Assembly: GCA_012523605.1 (NCBI GenBank)
Contig: JAAYTY010000144.1
Span: 1-51,620, forward strand
DNA from: Candidatus Fermentibacterota bacterium
GTDB taxonomy: Bacteria; Fermentibacterota; Fermentibacteria; Fermentibacterales; Fermentibacteraceae
Direction: 5' to 3'
DNA length: 51,620 nucleotides
Below, one piece after another: positions 36,979 to 45,961 of this stretch (its first letter is position 1; each line of letters opens with the position of its first letter). The translations under genes were made by a program, and so were the position numbers. The notes below the pieces were generated by a model. That model saw only the letters and a list, made by a program, of their open reading frames with translations. It was not told the DNA's origin and did not search any database.

Positions 36979-38439
36979 ATGGAAGGGACCATCTTCTCGA
37001 AGAGCTGCTGCGGACGCCGGGGAATGGACCTCCCAGCGCCGGAGGTTCCCGTGCTCGATCCCTCCGCGGTCCTGGGTCCCGGCAGGCTCCGTTCCGCGCC
37101 GGTCGGCCTCCCCCAGGTCAGCGAGCCTCAGGCCGTGAGGCACTTCGTCAACCTCGGGGTCAAGAACTACCACGTGGACAAAGGCATCTATCCGCTGGGC
37201 TCTTGCACGATGAAATACAATCCCAAGCTCAACGAGGACCTCGCGAGGCACCCTGCCTTCGCCGGCCTGCACCCGCTTGCTCCGGCCCGGGCCGCCCAGG
37301 GCGCGCTGGAGCTGATGCACGAGCTGGGGACCTACCTGTGCGAGATCACGGGATTCCGCGGAGTGACCCTCCAGCCTGCCGCCGGAGCCCAGGGTGAGTT
37401 CACGGGACTCCTCCTCATCAGGAAGTGGCACGACGCGAGGGGAGATGCCGGAAGGGTCGAGGTGCTGATGCCCGATTCGGCCCACGGCACCAACCCCGCA
37501 TCCAGCACTCTGGCGGGCATGCGGGTGGTCAGCGTGAAATCCGACTCCCGAGGCGAAGTGGATCTCGACGACCTGAAGGCGAAGGCCGGCCCCCTGACCG
37601 CGGCTCTCATGCTGACGAACCCCAACACTCTCGGGATCTTCGAGTCGCGCATCGGAGAGATCACGAGGATCGTCCACGAGGCCGGCGGCCTCTGCTACAT
37701 GGACGGAGCGAACCTCAACGCCCTCCTGGGGATCGCGAGGCCGGGGGACATGGGATTCGACGTCTGCCACGTGAACCTGCACAAGACCTTCTCCACCCCC
37801 CACGGCGGAGGCGGGCCCGGCGCGGGGCCCGTGGCCTGCGCCGAGCCTCTGGCCAGGTTCCTGCCGAATCCGGTCGTCGTGCGCGCCGGGGACGGCTCCT
37901 ATGCGTTCGAGCCCGGCGGGAGGGAGTCCTTCGGAAGGCTGCTGGCCTTCCACGGCAACTTCGGGGTTCTCGTCAGGGCCTGGGCGTACATCCGGACTCT
38001 CGGCGCGGCAGGCCTCCGCGAGACGGCCGAGAACGCGCTGATAAACGCCAACTACCTCAGGGCGCGGCTGAAGGGTGCCTTCGAGCTTCCCTATGACCAC
38101 GGCCCCTGCATGCACGAGTTCGTGCTGTCGGGCGAGGCGCAGGCGAAGAAAGGCGTCAGGACGCTGGACATCGCGAAGAGGCTGCTCGACTACGGTTTCC
38201 ATGCCCCCACCATCTATTTCCCCCTGATCGTTCACGAGGCGATCATGATCGAGCCCACCGAGACCGAGGGTCTCCAGTCCCTCGACGCCTTCGCGGACGC
38301 CATGCTCGCCATCGCGAGGGAGGTCGAGGAGAAGCCGCACCTCGTCACGGACGCACCGGTGAACACGCCGGTCCTTCGGCTCGACGAGGTCCGCGCCGTG
38401 AAGGAGCTGGACATAGCGGAACCGTGGGAGAGAACGTAG
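36979..38439 (+). CDS. gcvPB: Glycine dehydrogenase (decarboxylating) subunit 2
   Basis: YPLGSCTMKYNPKLNED, DSAHGTNPAS, LHKTFSTPHGGGGPGAGPV (PLP lysine). Confidence 0.95.
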   Translation: MEGTIFSKSCCGRRGMDLPAPEVPVLDPSAVLGPGRLRSAPVGLPQVSEPQAVRHFVNLGVKNYHVDKGIYPLGSCTMKYNPKLNEDLARHPAFAGLHPLAPARAAQGALELMHELGTYLCEITGFRGVTLQPAAGAQGEFTGLLLIRKWHDARGDAGRVEVLMPDSAHGTNPASSTLAGMRVVSVKSDSRGEVDLDDLKAKAGPLTAALMLTNPNTLGIFESRIGEITRIVHEAGGLCYMDGANLNALLGIARPGDMGFDVCHVNLHKTFSTPHGGGGPGAGPVACAEPLARFLPNPVVVRAGDGSYAFEPGGRESFGRLLAFHGNFGVLVRAWAYIRTLGAAGLRETAENALINANYLRARLKGAFELPYDHGPCMHEFVLSGEAQAKKGVRTLDIAKRLLDYGFHAPTIYFPLIVHEAIMIEPTETEGLQSLDAFADAMLAIAREVEEKPHLVTDAPVNTPVLRLDEVRAVKELDIAEPWERT

Positions 38440-38867
38440 AAACCGGGGCGCGGTCCGTACTCGAGTGGAGGTCGCACCCTGCAGCCGAGAGGCCGCTGGC
38501 CGCCGCCCTTCTGCTCGTTATAATGCTCGCTGCCACGGGCGGGGCGGTGCTCTGGGGCGGAAGCCCGTGGTGGGGCGTCGTGGGCTTCGCGATGCTCTTC
38601 CTGGGCTTGTGGAGCTTCCTCCTGCCCGCCTGGTACCGGATGGACGGGAAGGGGGTCTCGAAGCGCACCGTCTTCGGCCTGGAGAAGCGCGAGTGGCGGG
38701 AAGTCAGGAGCTTCACGGTGGACAGGTACGGAATGCTCCTCAGTCCGTTTCCCGGACCTGCGAGGCTGGCGAAGTTCCGCGGGCTGTCCGTCCAGTTCTC
38801 GCCCTCCAACAGGGAGGAAGTCGTTGGGTTTGTCGAGGCAAGGACCGTGGGGGACCGTACCCGCTGA
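38424..38867 (+). CDS. Small membrane protein, PH-like/two-TM, uncharacterised
   Basis: Two adjacent TM helices, then YRMDGKGVSKRTVFGLEKREWREVRSFTV. GTG start inside the gcvPB end. Confidence 0.6.
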   Translation: MGENVETGARSVLEWRSHPAAERPLAAALLLVIMLAATGGAVLWGGSPWWGVVGFAMLFLGLWSFLLPAWYRMDGKGVSKRTVFGLEKREWREVRSFTVDRYGMLLSPFPGPARLAKFRGLSVQFSPSNREEVVGFVEARTVGDRTR

Positions 38868-39273
38868 CGCCGCGGAGGGCGAGTCCTACGACGATCTGAT
38901 AGGGAAGATCGCCCGTGAGATAGTCAGCCGCGAACTCACAGTTCCGGCGATCATGTTCCTCGAGTCGGTTAAGCCCCTGTCGTTCCTCGGGAACCAGCTT
39001 CTCGTGTTCCTGGATCCGGTGGTCTCCCTCGTGGTGACCTCGGGGGAATACCGGCGCTTCGTCAGGATGCTCGAGGACAGGGAGAACCTCGAAAGGCTGA
39101 TATCCGTGATAGAGGAGGAAAACGCCCTCGAAGAGGCCCGCAGGAGGGAGGAGAGGAGCAGGCGCCCCCGGCGCGGGCTTCGCGCCTTCTTCGGGCGCCG
39201 TGGAGGGCCCGCAGGGGAGCAGAAGGGAGACGGCATTGGCCGGCAAGGAGATCACCAGGATACTGGCAACTGA
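38824..39273 (+). CDS. Uncharacterised protein preceding the MutL-like ATPase
   Basis: IAREIVSRELTVPAIMFLESVKPLSFLGNQLLVFLDPVVSLVVTSGEYRRFVRMLEDRENLERLISVIEEENA; amphipathic/membrane-associating core and basic tail. Start uncertain (TTG). Confidence 0.6.
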   Translation: MGLSRQGPWGTVPADAAEGESYDDLIGKIAREIVSRELTVPAIMFLESVKPLSFLGNQLLVFLDPVVSLVVTSGEYRRFVRMLEDRENLERLISVIEEENALEEARRREERSRRPRRGLRAFFGRRGGPAGEQKGDGIGRQGDHQDTGN

Positions 39274-41101
39274 CTGCGGCAGCACGACGACCAAGGCCAT
39301 TCTCATCGAGAAGCGGGCCGGCGAGTACAGGCTGATCCGCCGGGGCGAGGCGCCGACGACGGTGGAGGCGCCCGCCGAGGACGTGACCAAGGGGGTGCTC
39401 AACGCCGTAGGCGAGATAGAGGACCTCGAGGGCAGGGAGTTCCTCGACGCCTCCCGCGAAGGGATAGCCGTGGGTGACGATCTCTCCAGGGGCGTGGACA
39501 TCTTCGTCTCTACCTCCTCCGCCGGGGGAGGGCTCCAGATGACCGTCGCCGGAGTGGTCAAGTCCATGACCGGCGAGAGCGCCCAGCGCGCCGCCCTCGG
39601 CGCCGGCGCGATCGTCATGGACGTCGTCGCCTCGAACGACGGCCGGCTGTTCCACGAGAAGGTCGCCGACATCAGGCGCCTCCGGCCGGACATGATCCTG
39701 CTCTCCGGCGGCATAGACGGAGGGACCATAGACCATGTCGTGGAACTGGCCGAGGTCATAAGGGCCGCCGACCCCAAGCCCAGGTTCGGGGTGGGCTACA
39801 AGCTGCCCGTCATCTACGCAGGGAACAGGGACGCCACAGGAGAGGTGGAGCACGAGCTCGGCGGGATGTCCGCCCTCAAGGTGGTCCCCAACATCCGGCC
39901 CGTCCTCGAGAGGGAGAACCTGGGCCCGGCGCGCGACACGATACACGAACTCTTCATGGAGCATGTCATGGCCCAGGCTCCGGGCTACGGCAAGCTGATG
40001 CAGTGGGCTGGCCACTGGGTTGACGGCAGGTGGGAGAACGTTCCGATCATGCCCACTCCAGGGGCCGTCGGAAAGCTGATCGAGATGGTCGCCAGGGCCG
40101 AGGGCATCCATGTCATGGGCGTGGATATCGGCGGCGCCACGACCGACGTGTTCAGCGTCTTCGACAGCCAGGGCCAGCCCGTCTTCAACCGCACCGTATC
40201 GGCCAACCTGGGGATGAGCTACAGCATTTCGAACGTCCTCGCCAGCGCAGGCATGGAGAACGTGATGCGCTGGGTTCCCTTCAGGATGGACGAGGCCGAC
40301 CTCAGAAACCGCATCCGGAACAAGATGATCAGACCCACGACCATCCCGCAGACCCTCGAGGAGCTGATCGTCGAGCAGGCTATCAGCCGGGAGGCCCTGA
40401 GACTTGCCCTGGTCCAGCACCGGGAGCTGGCCGTGGGCCTCAAGGGGGTGGCGCAGGAGCGGACCATCGGCGACGCCTTCGAGCAGACCCAGACGGGTGC
40501 GACCCTGGTGGACATGATGAAGCTCGACCTGCTGATCGGCTCGGGCGGAGTCCTGTCCCATGCTCCGAGGAGATGCCAGGCGGCGCTGATGATGATCGAC
40601 TCGTTCCTCCCCGAAGGCATCACGATGCTGGCGGTGGACTCGATCTTCATGATGCCCCAGCTCGGCGTTCTCTCGAAAGAGCTCCCGGAAGCGGCCGCCG
40701 AGGTCTTCGACAAGGACTGCCTCATCCGGCTCGGAAGCTGCGTCGCTCCTTCCGGCCAGTCGAAGGACGGCCAGACCACCGCGACCATGCAGATGGAGGC
40801 CCCCGACGGCCGGACGCGCGAGTTCAGGATCGTCTACGGCAGAATGGAGGTGATCCCCCTGGGCGTCGGCGAGAAGGCAAGGGTAACGATACGCCCGGCG
40901 AAGGGGATAGATGTCGGAGCCGGTCCCGGAAGGCAGCTCGAATCGGTGGTCGAGGGCGGAGTCGTTGGAGTCGTGCTCGACGGCAGGGGCAGGCAGCCGT
41001 TCGGCCTTCCGGCGGGAGACGCCGAGAGGATCCGCAAGCTGCAGGAGTGGGCCATGGCCATGACGGCCTACCCCGAGAAGTTCCTTTCCCTGGGGAGGTA
41101 G
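39236..41101 (+). CDS. MutL/GlmL-family protein (actin/Hsp70-fold ATPase, glutamate mutase L family)
   Basis: ILATDCGSTTTKAILIEK, STSSAGGGLQMTVAG, DMILLSGGIDGG, VMGVDIGGATTDVFSVF, GSGGVLSHAPRRCQAALMMIDSFLPEGIT. TTG start with GGGAG SD. Confidence 0.85.
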   Translation: MAGKEITRILATDCGSTTTKAILIEKRAGEYRLIRRGEAPTTVEAPAEDVTKGVLNAVGEIEDLEGREFLDASREGIAVGDDLSRGVDIFVSTSSAGGGLQMTVAGVVKSMTGESAQRAALGAGAIVMDVVASNDGRLFHEKVADIRRLRPDMILLSGGIDGGTIDHVVELAEVIRAADPKPRFGVGYKLPVIYAGNRDATGEVEHELGGMSALKVVPNIRPVLERENLGPARDTIHELFMEHVMAQAPGYGKLMQWAGHWVDGRWENVPIMPTPGAVGKLIEMVARAEGIHVMGVDIGGATTDVFSVFDSQGQPVFNRTVSANLGMSYSISNVLASAGMENVMRWVPFRMDEADLRNRIRNKMIRPTTIPQTLEELIVEQAISREALRLALVQHRELAVGLKGVAQERTIGDAFEQTQTGATLVDMMKLDLLIGSGGVLSHAPRRCQAALMMIDSFLPEGITMLAVDSIFMMPQLGVLSKELPEAAAEVFDKDCLIRLGSCVAPSGQSKDGQTTATMQMEAPDGRTREFRIVYGRMEVIPLGVGEKARVTIRPAKGIDVGAGPGRQLESVVEGGVVGVVLDGRGRQPFGLPAGDAERIRKLQEWAMAMTAYPEKFLSLGR

Positions 41102-41105
41102 GAGG

Positions 41106-42227
41106 ATGGCATTCGCTTACACACCGGGTCTCAGGGTCGCCGACGTGACGACCGTCCGCAAGGAACGCCGCCTCCCGCTCAAGGGCAGAGTCCTGGTCCG
41201 TGAGGGCGCCGACGTGGACGCCGAGACGGTGGTCGCCAGGACCGAGCTGCCCGGCAACGTGAAGATGCTCAACATAGCCAACATTCTCGGCGTGCCGCCC
41301 GACGACATCCCGGAGCTCCTCTTGAAGAAGGAGGGCGACCCGCTGTCGGAGAACGAGACGATAGCCCAGTCCAGGGGGCTGTTCGGGCTGTTCCGGAACA
41401 CCGTGAGATCACCCATCGAGGGATCCTTCGAGAGCTTCAACAAGGTCACGGGACAGGCGGTTCTCAGGGAGCCGCCGATTCCGGTGACCATCGACGCATA
41501 CGTGAAGGGGCGCGTGGTGGAAGTGATCCCCGACGAGGGCGTCGTGGTGGAGACGAGGGCCACCTTCGTACAGGGCATCTTCGGCATCGGAGGAGAGGTC
41601 AGAGGGTTCCTGAAGACGGTCGTCAAGAGCCCCGACCAGGAGCTGACATCCGATCTGATAGACGCCTCCTGCTCGGGGAGGATCCTGGTGGGAGGCTCGT
41701 TCGTTACCGTGGCCACGCTCCGGAAGGCCGTGTCGGCCGGTGTGAAGGGGATGGTCGTCGGCGGCTTCGACGACAGGGATCTGAAGGATTTCCTCGGCTA
41801 CGATCTCGGCGTCGCCATCACAGGCCACGAGAACAAGGGCATAACCCTCGTCCTGACGGAGGGGTTCGGCCGCATGAACATGGCCCGGGCCACTTTCGAC
41901 CTCCTGAGGAGCCGCGAGGGAATGCTCGCGAGCATAAACGGCGCGACACAGATCAGGGCGGGGGTGATCCGCCCGGAGGTGGTCATCCCGGTCGGCGACG
42001 AGGTACAGGGCAAACCGCCTTCGAGGGAGCAGGGGGCTCTCGTCACCGGATCGCCCGTCAGGGTCATCAGGGCGCCGTATTTCGGCAGGCTGGGCAGAGT
42101 GTCGGCGCTGCCGCCGGAGCTGCAGCAGCTCGAGACCGAGGCTCACGTGAGGGTGCTCGAAGTGGAGTTCGGGGACGGCTCCAGGGCGGTGGTGCCCAGG
42201 GCAAACGTCGAGCTCATAGAGGAATAG
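41106..42227 (+). CDS. Uncharacterised protein with barrel-sandwich-hybrid-like N-terminus and KOW-like C-terminus, MutL-linked
   Basis: LKGRVLVREGADVDAETVVART...VRSPIEGSFESFNKVTGQAVLREPPIPVTIDAYVKGRVVEVIPDEG; C-terminal VLEVEFGDGSRAVVPRANVELIEE. 4-nt gap to MutL. Confidence 0.7.
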   Translation: MAFAYTPGLRVADVTTVRKERRLPLKGRVLVREGADVDAETVVARTELPGNVKMLNIANILGVPPDDIPELLLKKEGDPLSENETIAQSRGLFGLFRNTVRSPIEGSFESFNKVTGQAVLREPPIPVTIDAYVKGRVVEVIPDEGVVVETRATFVQGIFGIGGEVRGFLKTVVKSPDQELTSDLIDASCSGRILVGGSFVTVATLRKAVSAGVKGMVVGGFDDRDLKDFLGYDLGVAITGHENKGITLVLTEGFGRMNMARATFDLLRSREGMLASINGATQIRAGVIRPEVVIPVGDEVQGKPPSREQGALVTGSPVRVIRAPYFGRLGRVSALPPELQQLETEAHVRVLEVEFGDGSRAVVPRANVELIEE

Positions 42228-42270
42228 GTCCGGGCATGTCCTTGCCCTGCTGTCAGGTTCTATCCATGAC

Positions 42271-42292
42271 CCGGGGAGTTTCGGCTCCCCGG
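42271..42292 (+). terminator. Terminator/attenuator-like hairpin inside the MutL-DUF6754 cluster
   Basis: CCGGGGAG-TTTCGG-CTCCCCGG followed by TTCCATTCT. Confidence 0.55.
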
Positions 42293-42327
42293 TTCCATTC
42301 TGAGGTCCTGTCGATCGGAGGAGTGGA

Positions 42328-43542
42328 ATGAGGTTGTTCGGTCTTCTCGCGCTGGCGCTGGCCGCCGGCCCGGCGGCACAGCCGGCCGGGCCGCCCGGGA
42401 CCGGCCCGGTTGCATACGGGCAGGCCGCGGCCGACTCGATGCCTTCACCGCCCCCTGCGCCTTCGGTGACCGGTCTCGCCGCCCGCGATGTGCGCGACGA
42501 CGCCGGCGGCGCGATCGAGCTCTCGTGGGAGCTGGTTCCAGGCGTGACGGCCGACTCGCTCCTCGTGTCCCGAAGCGCCGACGGCGGGACATGGGAGACG
42601 GTCGCCTTCCTGCCCGGAGCCGAAGTGGTGTTCACGGACGAGGGGCTGGAGGACGGCGTCGAGTACTCCTACACCGTCACCTCCCTCCTGGGCGGTGCGG
42701 CATCCCAGCCGGCGGGGCCGGTTTCTGCGGTCCCCTCGGCGCAGTGGCTTCACTCGAAGCGCACCGGGATGCTCATCATCCTGGTCCTGCTCTCCGGCGT
42801 GATCTTCTGGTTCATCGACCAGGGCAGGAAGGGCCGAAAGCTGTACATACGCGAGATCGCCGGGCTCTCCGCCGTGGACGACGCCGTCGGCAGGGCCACC
42901 GAGATGGGCCGGTCGGTGCTCTACATCCCCGGCATCATGGGCATGGACGACATCCAGACGATAGCCAGCATGATCATCCTGGGGCGCGTGGCCGGCAAGA
43001 CCGCCGAGTACGGCGCCGACCTTCAGGTGCCGGTCTGCAACAGCGTCGTGATGAGCGTGGGACAGGAGATCGTGAAGGAGGCGTATCTCGCTGCCGGAAG
43101 GCCCGACTCCTACCGTCGCGACAATGTCTTCTACCTCACCGACGACCAGTTCGGATACGCGGCGGGCGTGGACGGGATAATGGTCCGCCAGCGGCCCGCA
43201 GCCATATTCATGCTGGGCACCTTCTACGCCGAGAGCCTCATCCTGGCCGAGACCGGCAAGAGCGTGGGCGCGATCCAGATCGCCGGCACGGCCATGCCCA
43301 GCCAGCTTCCGTTCTTCATCGCCGCCTGCGACTACACCCTCATAGGCGAGGAGCTCTTCGCCGCCAGCGCCTACCTTTCCCGCGAGCCCAAGCTCCTCGG
43401 GAGCCTGAAGGGCCAGGATGCAGCCAAGCTGATTATCATGCTGGTGATCGTTGTCGGCGTGCTCGCCGCCTCGATAGGCACATGGTGGGCGCCGGCGGCC
43501 TCCCTGGCGGACTTCCTCCGCCGCATCCTTCACGTCGAGTAG
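42328..43542 (+). CDS. Fibronectin type III-like domain plus DUF6754 membrane protein
   Basis: Signal peptide, FN3-like LSWELVPGVTADSLLVSRSADGG...GVEYSYTVTSL, TM helix, alpha/beta domain SVLYIPGIMGMDDIQTIASMIILGRVAGKTAEYGADLQVPVCNS, C-terminal TM. Confidence 0.75.
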   Translation: MRLFGLLALALAAGPAAQPAGPPGTGPVAYGQAAADSMPSPPPAPSVTGLAARDVRDDAGGAIELSWELVPGVTADSLLVSRSADGGTWETVAFLPGAEVVFTDEGLEDGVEYSYTVTSLLGGAASQPAGPVSAVPSAQWLHSKRTGMLIILVLLSGVIFWFIDQGRKGRKLYIREIAGLSAVDDAVGRATEMGRSVLYIPGIMGMDDIQTIASMIILGRVAGKTAEYGADLQVPVCNSVVMSVGQEIVKEAYLAAGRPDSYRRDNVFYLTDDQFGYAAGVDGIMVRQRPAAIFMLGTFYAESLILAETGKSVGAIQIAGTAMPSQLPFFIAACDYTLIGEELFAASAYLSREPKLLGSLKGQDAAKLIIMLVIVVGVLAASIGTWWAPAASLADFLRRILHVE

Positions 43543-43553
43543 GGGGTGGCGGA

Positions 43554-44213
43554 ATGAGGACGATCCTTCCTCTCGCGATTACGTTCGTAACGGGAATGAT
43601 CATGGTACTCAACTTTTTCGTGCCCCACCGCCCCTTCAACTCCATGGGCAACTCGCTGTCCGACTGGTACATGATCGTGGCCTCCGCCGCCATCTTCCTC
43701 GGCGCGATGAACCTCCTCCAGGTCCACTTCGCGAGGATCCGCCACAGAGCCAGGAACTGGCAGTACAGCCCGGTGGCGATAGGCGGGTTCCTCCTCATGC
43801 TGACGGCCGGGCTGGTCACCGGTGTGGAGGAGGGCCGCGCATTCGACTTCATGTTCCAGAACATGGTGGTCCCGATGGGAGCGACGATGTTCAGCCTCCT
43901 CGCCTTCTTCGTCGCGTCAGCCGCCTTCAGGGCGTTCAGATCGTCCAACTGGAGGGCCACCCTCCTCCTGGTCTCGGCGTTCGTCGTCATGCTGGGCAGG
44001 GTTCCGATCGGCGACCTCCTGTGGAGGCTCGTGCCCGGAGCGGCTTCGGGTGCGCATCCGAGCCTGGTGACGGAGATCGCCGAGTGGATAATGCAGGTCC
44101 CCAACATGGCCGGACAGCGAGCTGTGATGATAGGTGCCGCGCTGGGCGTCGTCGCCACCTCGCTCCGCATGATCTTCGGCGTCGAGCGCAGCTACCTCGG
44201 AGGTGCGGACTGA
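43554..44213 (+). CDS. Uncharacterised multi-TM protein of the DUF6754 cluster
   Basis: Six or so hydrophobic segments; adjacent to the DUF6754 gene. Confidence 0.65.
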   Translation: MRTILPLAITFVTGMIMVLNFFVPHRPFNSMGNSLSDWYMIVASAAIFLGAMNLLQVHFARIRHRARNWQYSPVAIGGFLLMLTAGLVTGVEEGRAFDFMFQNMVVPMGATMFSLLAFFVASAAFRAFRSSNWRATLLLVSAFVVMLGRVPIGDLLWRLVPGAASGAHPSLVTEIAEWIMQVPNMAGQRAVMIGAALGVVATSLRMIFGVERSYLGGAD

Positions 44214-45073
44214 TGGGTGGCCTCCTCGAAAAGCTCGACAGGATAGACAGGCGGTTCATCTATCTCCTCATGGCTCTGTCGGTCCTCGTTCCGCTCGCAT
44301 TCAGGCTCGAGATGCCGATCCCGGTCAGCCCCGGCCCCAGCATGGACCTCTACGAAGCGGTCGACGCGCTTCCGCCGGGCTCGGTCGTGATAGTGAGCTA
44401 CGACTACGATCCCTCCACGATGCCAGAACTCCAGCCCATGGCCGTGGCGCTGACCCGGCACCTCATGTCGAGAGGCGTGAAGATCATCGCCACGGCTCTC
44501 TGGCCGCAGGGCGCGAGCCTCGCGCAGAACGCGCTCACGCAGATCTCCGACAGCCTCGGGCTCTCGGAGTACGAGGACTGGGTGAACCTGGGCTACACCG
44601 TGGGAGGGGCCGTTTCGGTCGTCAGGATGGGCAGCTCGATAAGCGCCGTCTTTCCCAGGGACAGGGTCGGGGTGCCCTACGACTCGATCCCTGTGCTCGA
44701 AGGCGTCGGCAGGCTGGCCGACATCTCGATGGTCATCGCGCTGTCCGCCGGCGATCCCGGCATCCACGCCTGGGTGATGGTGGCCCAGGGCAGGTTCGGC
44801 ATCCCCGTAGGAGGGGGCTGTACCGCCGTCAGCGCGCCGGAGTTCTACACCTATCTCGGCTCGGGCCAGCTGGTCGGCCTGCTCGGCGGGCTGAAGGGGG
44901 CCGCCGACTACGAGACCCTTCTCAAAAGGGACAATCCGGGAGCCCCCGGCGGCACCGCGACCCCCGGAATGGCCGCGCAGTCCATCTCGCATCTCGTCAT
45001 CATGGGATTCATAGTGATAGGCAACATCGCCTTCATCGCTGGCAGGAAGAGGAAGAGGGGGGGTGCGAAGTGA
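44213..45073 (+). CDS. Uncharacterised TM-alpha/beta-TM protein of the DUF6754 cluster
   Basis: TM near each terminus flanking PPGSVVIVSYDYDPSTMPELQPMAVALTRHLMSRGVKIIATALWPQG...LLGGLKGAADYE. Confidence 0.7.
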   Translation: MGGLLEKLDRIDRRFIYLLMALSVLVPLAFRLEMPIPVSPGPSMDLYEAVDALPPGSVVIVSYDYDPSTMPELQPMAVALTRHLMSRGVKIIATALWPQGASLAQNALTQISDSLGLSEYEDWVNLGYTVGGAVSVVRMGSSISAVFPRDRVGVPYDSIPVLEGVGRLADISMVIALSAGDPGIHAWVMVAQGRFGIPVGGGCTAVSAPEFYTYLGSGQLVGLLGGLKGAADYETLLKRDNPGAPGGTATPGMAAQSISHLVIMGFIVIGNIAFIAGRKRKRGGAK

Positions 45074-45726
45074 ACTGGGAGATCCTCGGCATCTGGCTGG
45101 GGGCCCTGCTGACCCTGAGCCTCTATAGTTTTCTTTACAGGGACAACCCCTTCTACAAGTTCACCGAGCATCTCTTCGTGGGGATGAGCGCGGGATACTG
45201 GGTCATCTACAACATCTTCAACGTACTGAGGCCGAACCTCTGGGACAGGCTGACCGGCGCCGGGGAGGCCGGTCCCGACCTCTGGATGATCATCCCCGCC
45301 GTGTTCGGCGTGTTCATGATCCTCCGCCTGGTGCCGAAGGTCGCCAGCCTGTCGCGGTTCGCCCTCGCGATGATAGTCGGCACGGGCGCGGGACTGAGCC
45401 TCGTCACGACGCTCCAGACGAACGCCCTCGCCCAGGTGGAGGGGACCATACTGTCGGTGACCGGCGGCGGGCTGTCGGAGTTCCTCGACAGCTTCCTCCT
45501 GGTCGCGGGGGTGGTCTGCGGGCTGGTGTACTTCTTCTTCTCGAAAGCCCACAGGGGGGTGATCGGAGGCGCCGCCGGCATCGGAATCACGATCCTCATG
45601 ATCGCCTTCGGCGCCAGCTTCGGCTACACCGTGATGGCGCGAATCAGCCTGCTGATCGGTCAGGCGCAGTTCCTGCTGTTCAGATGGCTGCCCACGATAC
45701 CCCTCTTCAGGGGCCTTGCCGGATAG
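45070..45726 (+). CDS. Uncharacterised multi-TM protein of the DUF6754 cluster
   Basis: SLYSFLYRDNPFYKFTEHLFVGMSAGYWVIYNIFNVLRPNLWDRL; several TM helices; 4-nt overlap with the upstream gene. Confidence 0.65.
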   Translation: MNWEILGIWLGALLTLSLYSFLYRDNPFYKFTEHLFVGMSAGYWVIYNIFNVLRPNLWDRLTGAGEAGPDLWMIIPAVFGVFMILRLVPKVASLSRFALAMIVGTGAGLSLVTTLQTNALAQVEGTILSVTGGGLSEFLDSFLLVAGVVCGLVYFFFSKAHRGVIGGAAGIGITILMIAFGASFGYTVMARISLLIGQAQFLLFRWLPTIPLFRGLAG

Positions 45727-45749
45727 TCGTGGACGGCGTTTGCGTCAGC

Positions 45750-45778
45750 TTGACACCGATGGCCTTCCCGGCTATTCT
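45750..45778 (+). promoter_or_regulatory. Sigma70-like promoter TTGACA-N17-TATTCT for the TonB-dependent receptor
   Basis: Consensus -35 at 45750-45755 and -10 at 45773-45778 with 17-nt spacing. Confidence 0.7.
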
Positions 45779-45783
45779 CACTT

Positions 45784-45827
45784 CGGGCAGTGTGCCCGTG
45801 ATGCGGCGTTCCGCCCCGTTGGGGCGG
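45784..45827 (+). other. Tandem perfect hairpins in the TBDT 5' leader
   Basis: CGGGCA-GTG-TGCCCG (45784-45798) and CCGCCCC-GTT-GGGGCGG (45811-45827), the latter followed by CTTTGT. Confidence 0.6.
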
Positions 45828-45961
45828 CTTTGTATGGGTTTGCTCGGCAGTGTTCGCTTCTTGATAGAGGTTGCGCCCCCCGGGAAAGGGAGGTGGACCA
45901 GCTCCGGAGGGCGGAGGCTTTCGACTGAGGTCCCCGATTCTTGGGAAAGGAGAAAAAGACC

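Noticed and set aside
45779-45961. Cobalamin riboswitch in the receptor leader
   Set aside because: No GCCACTG B12-box or typical layout found by eye; would need an Infernal search to exclude fully.
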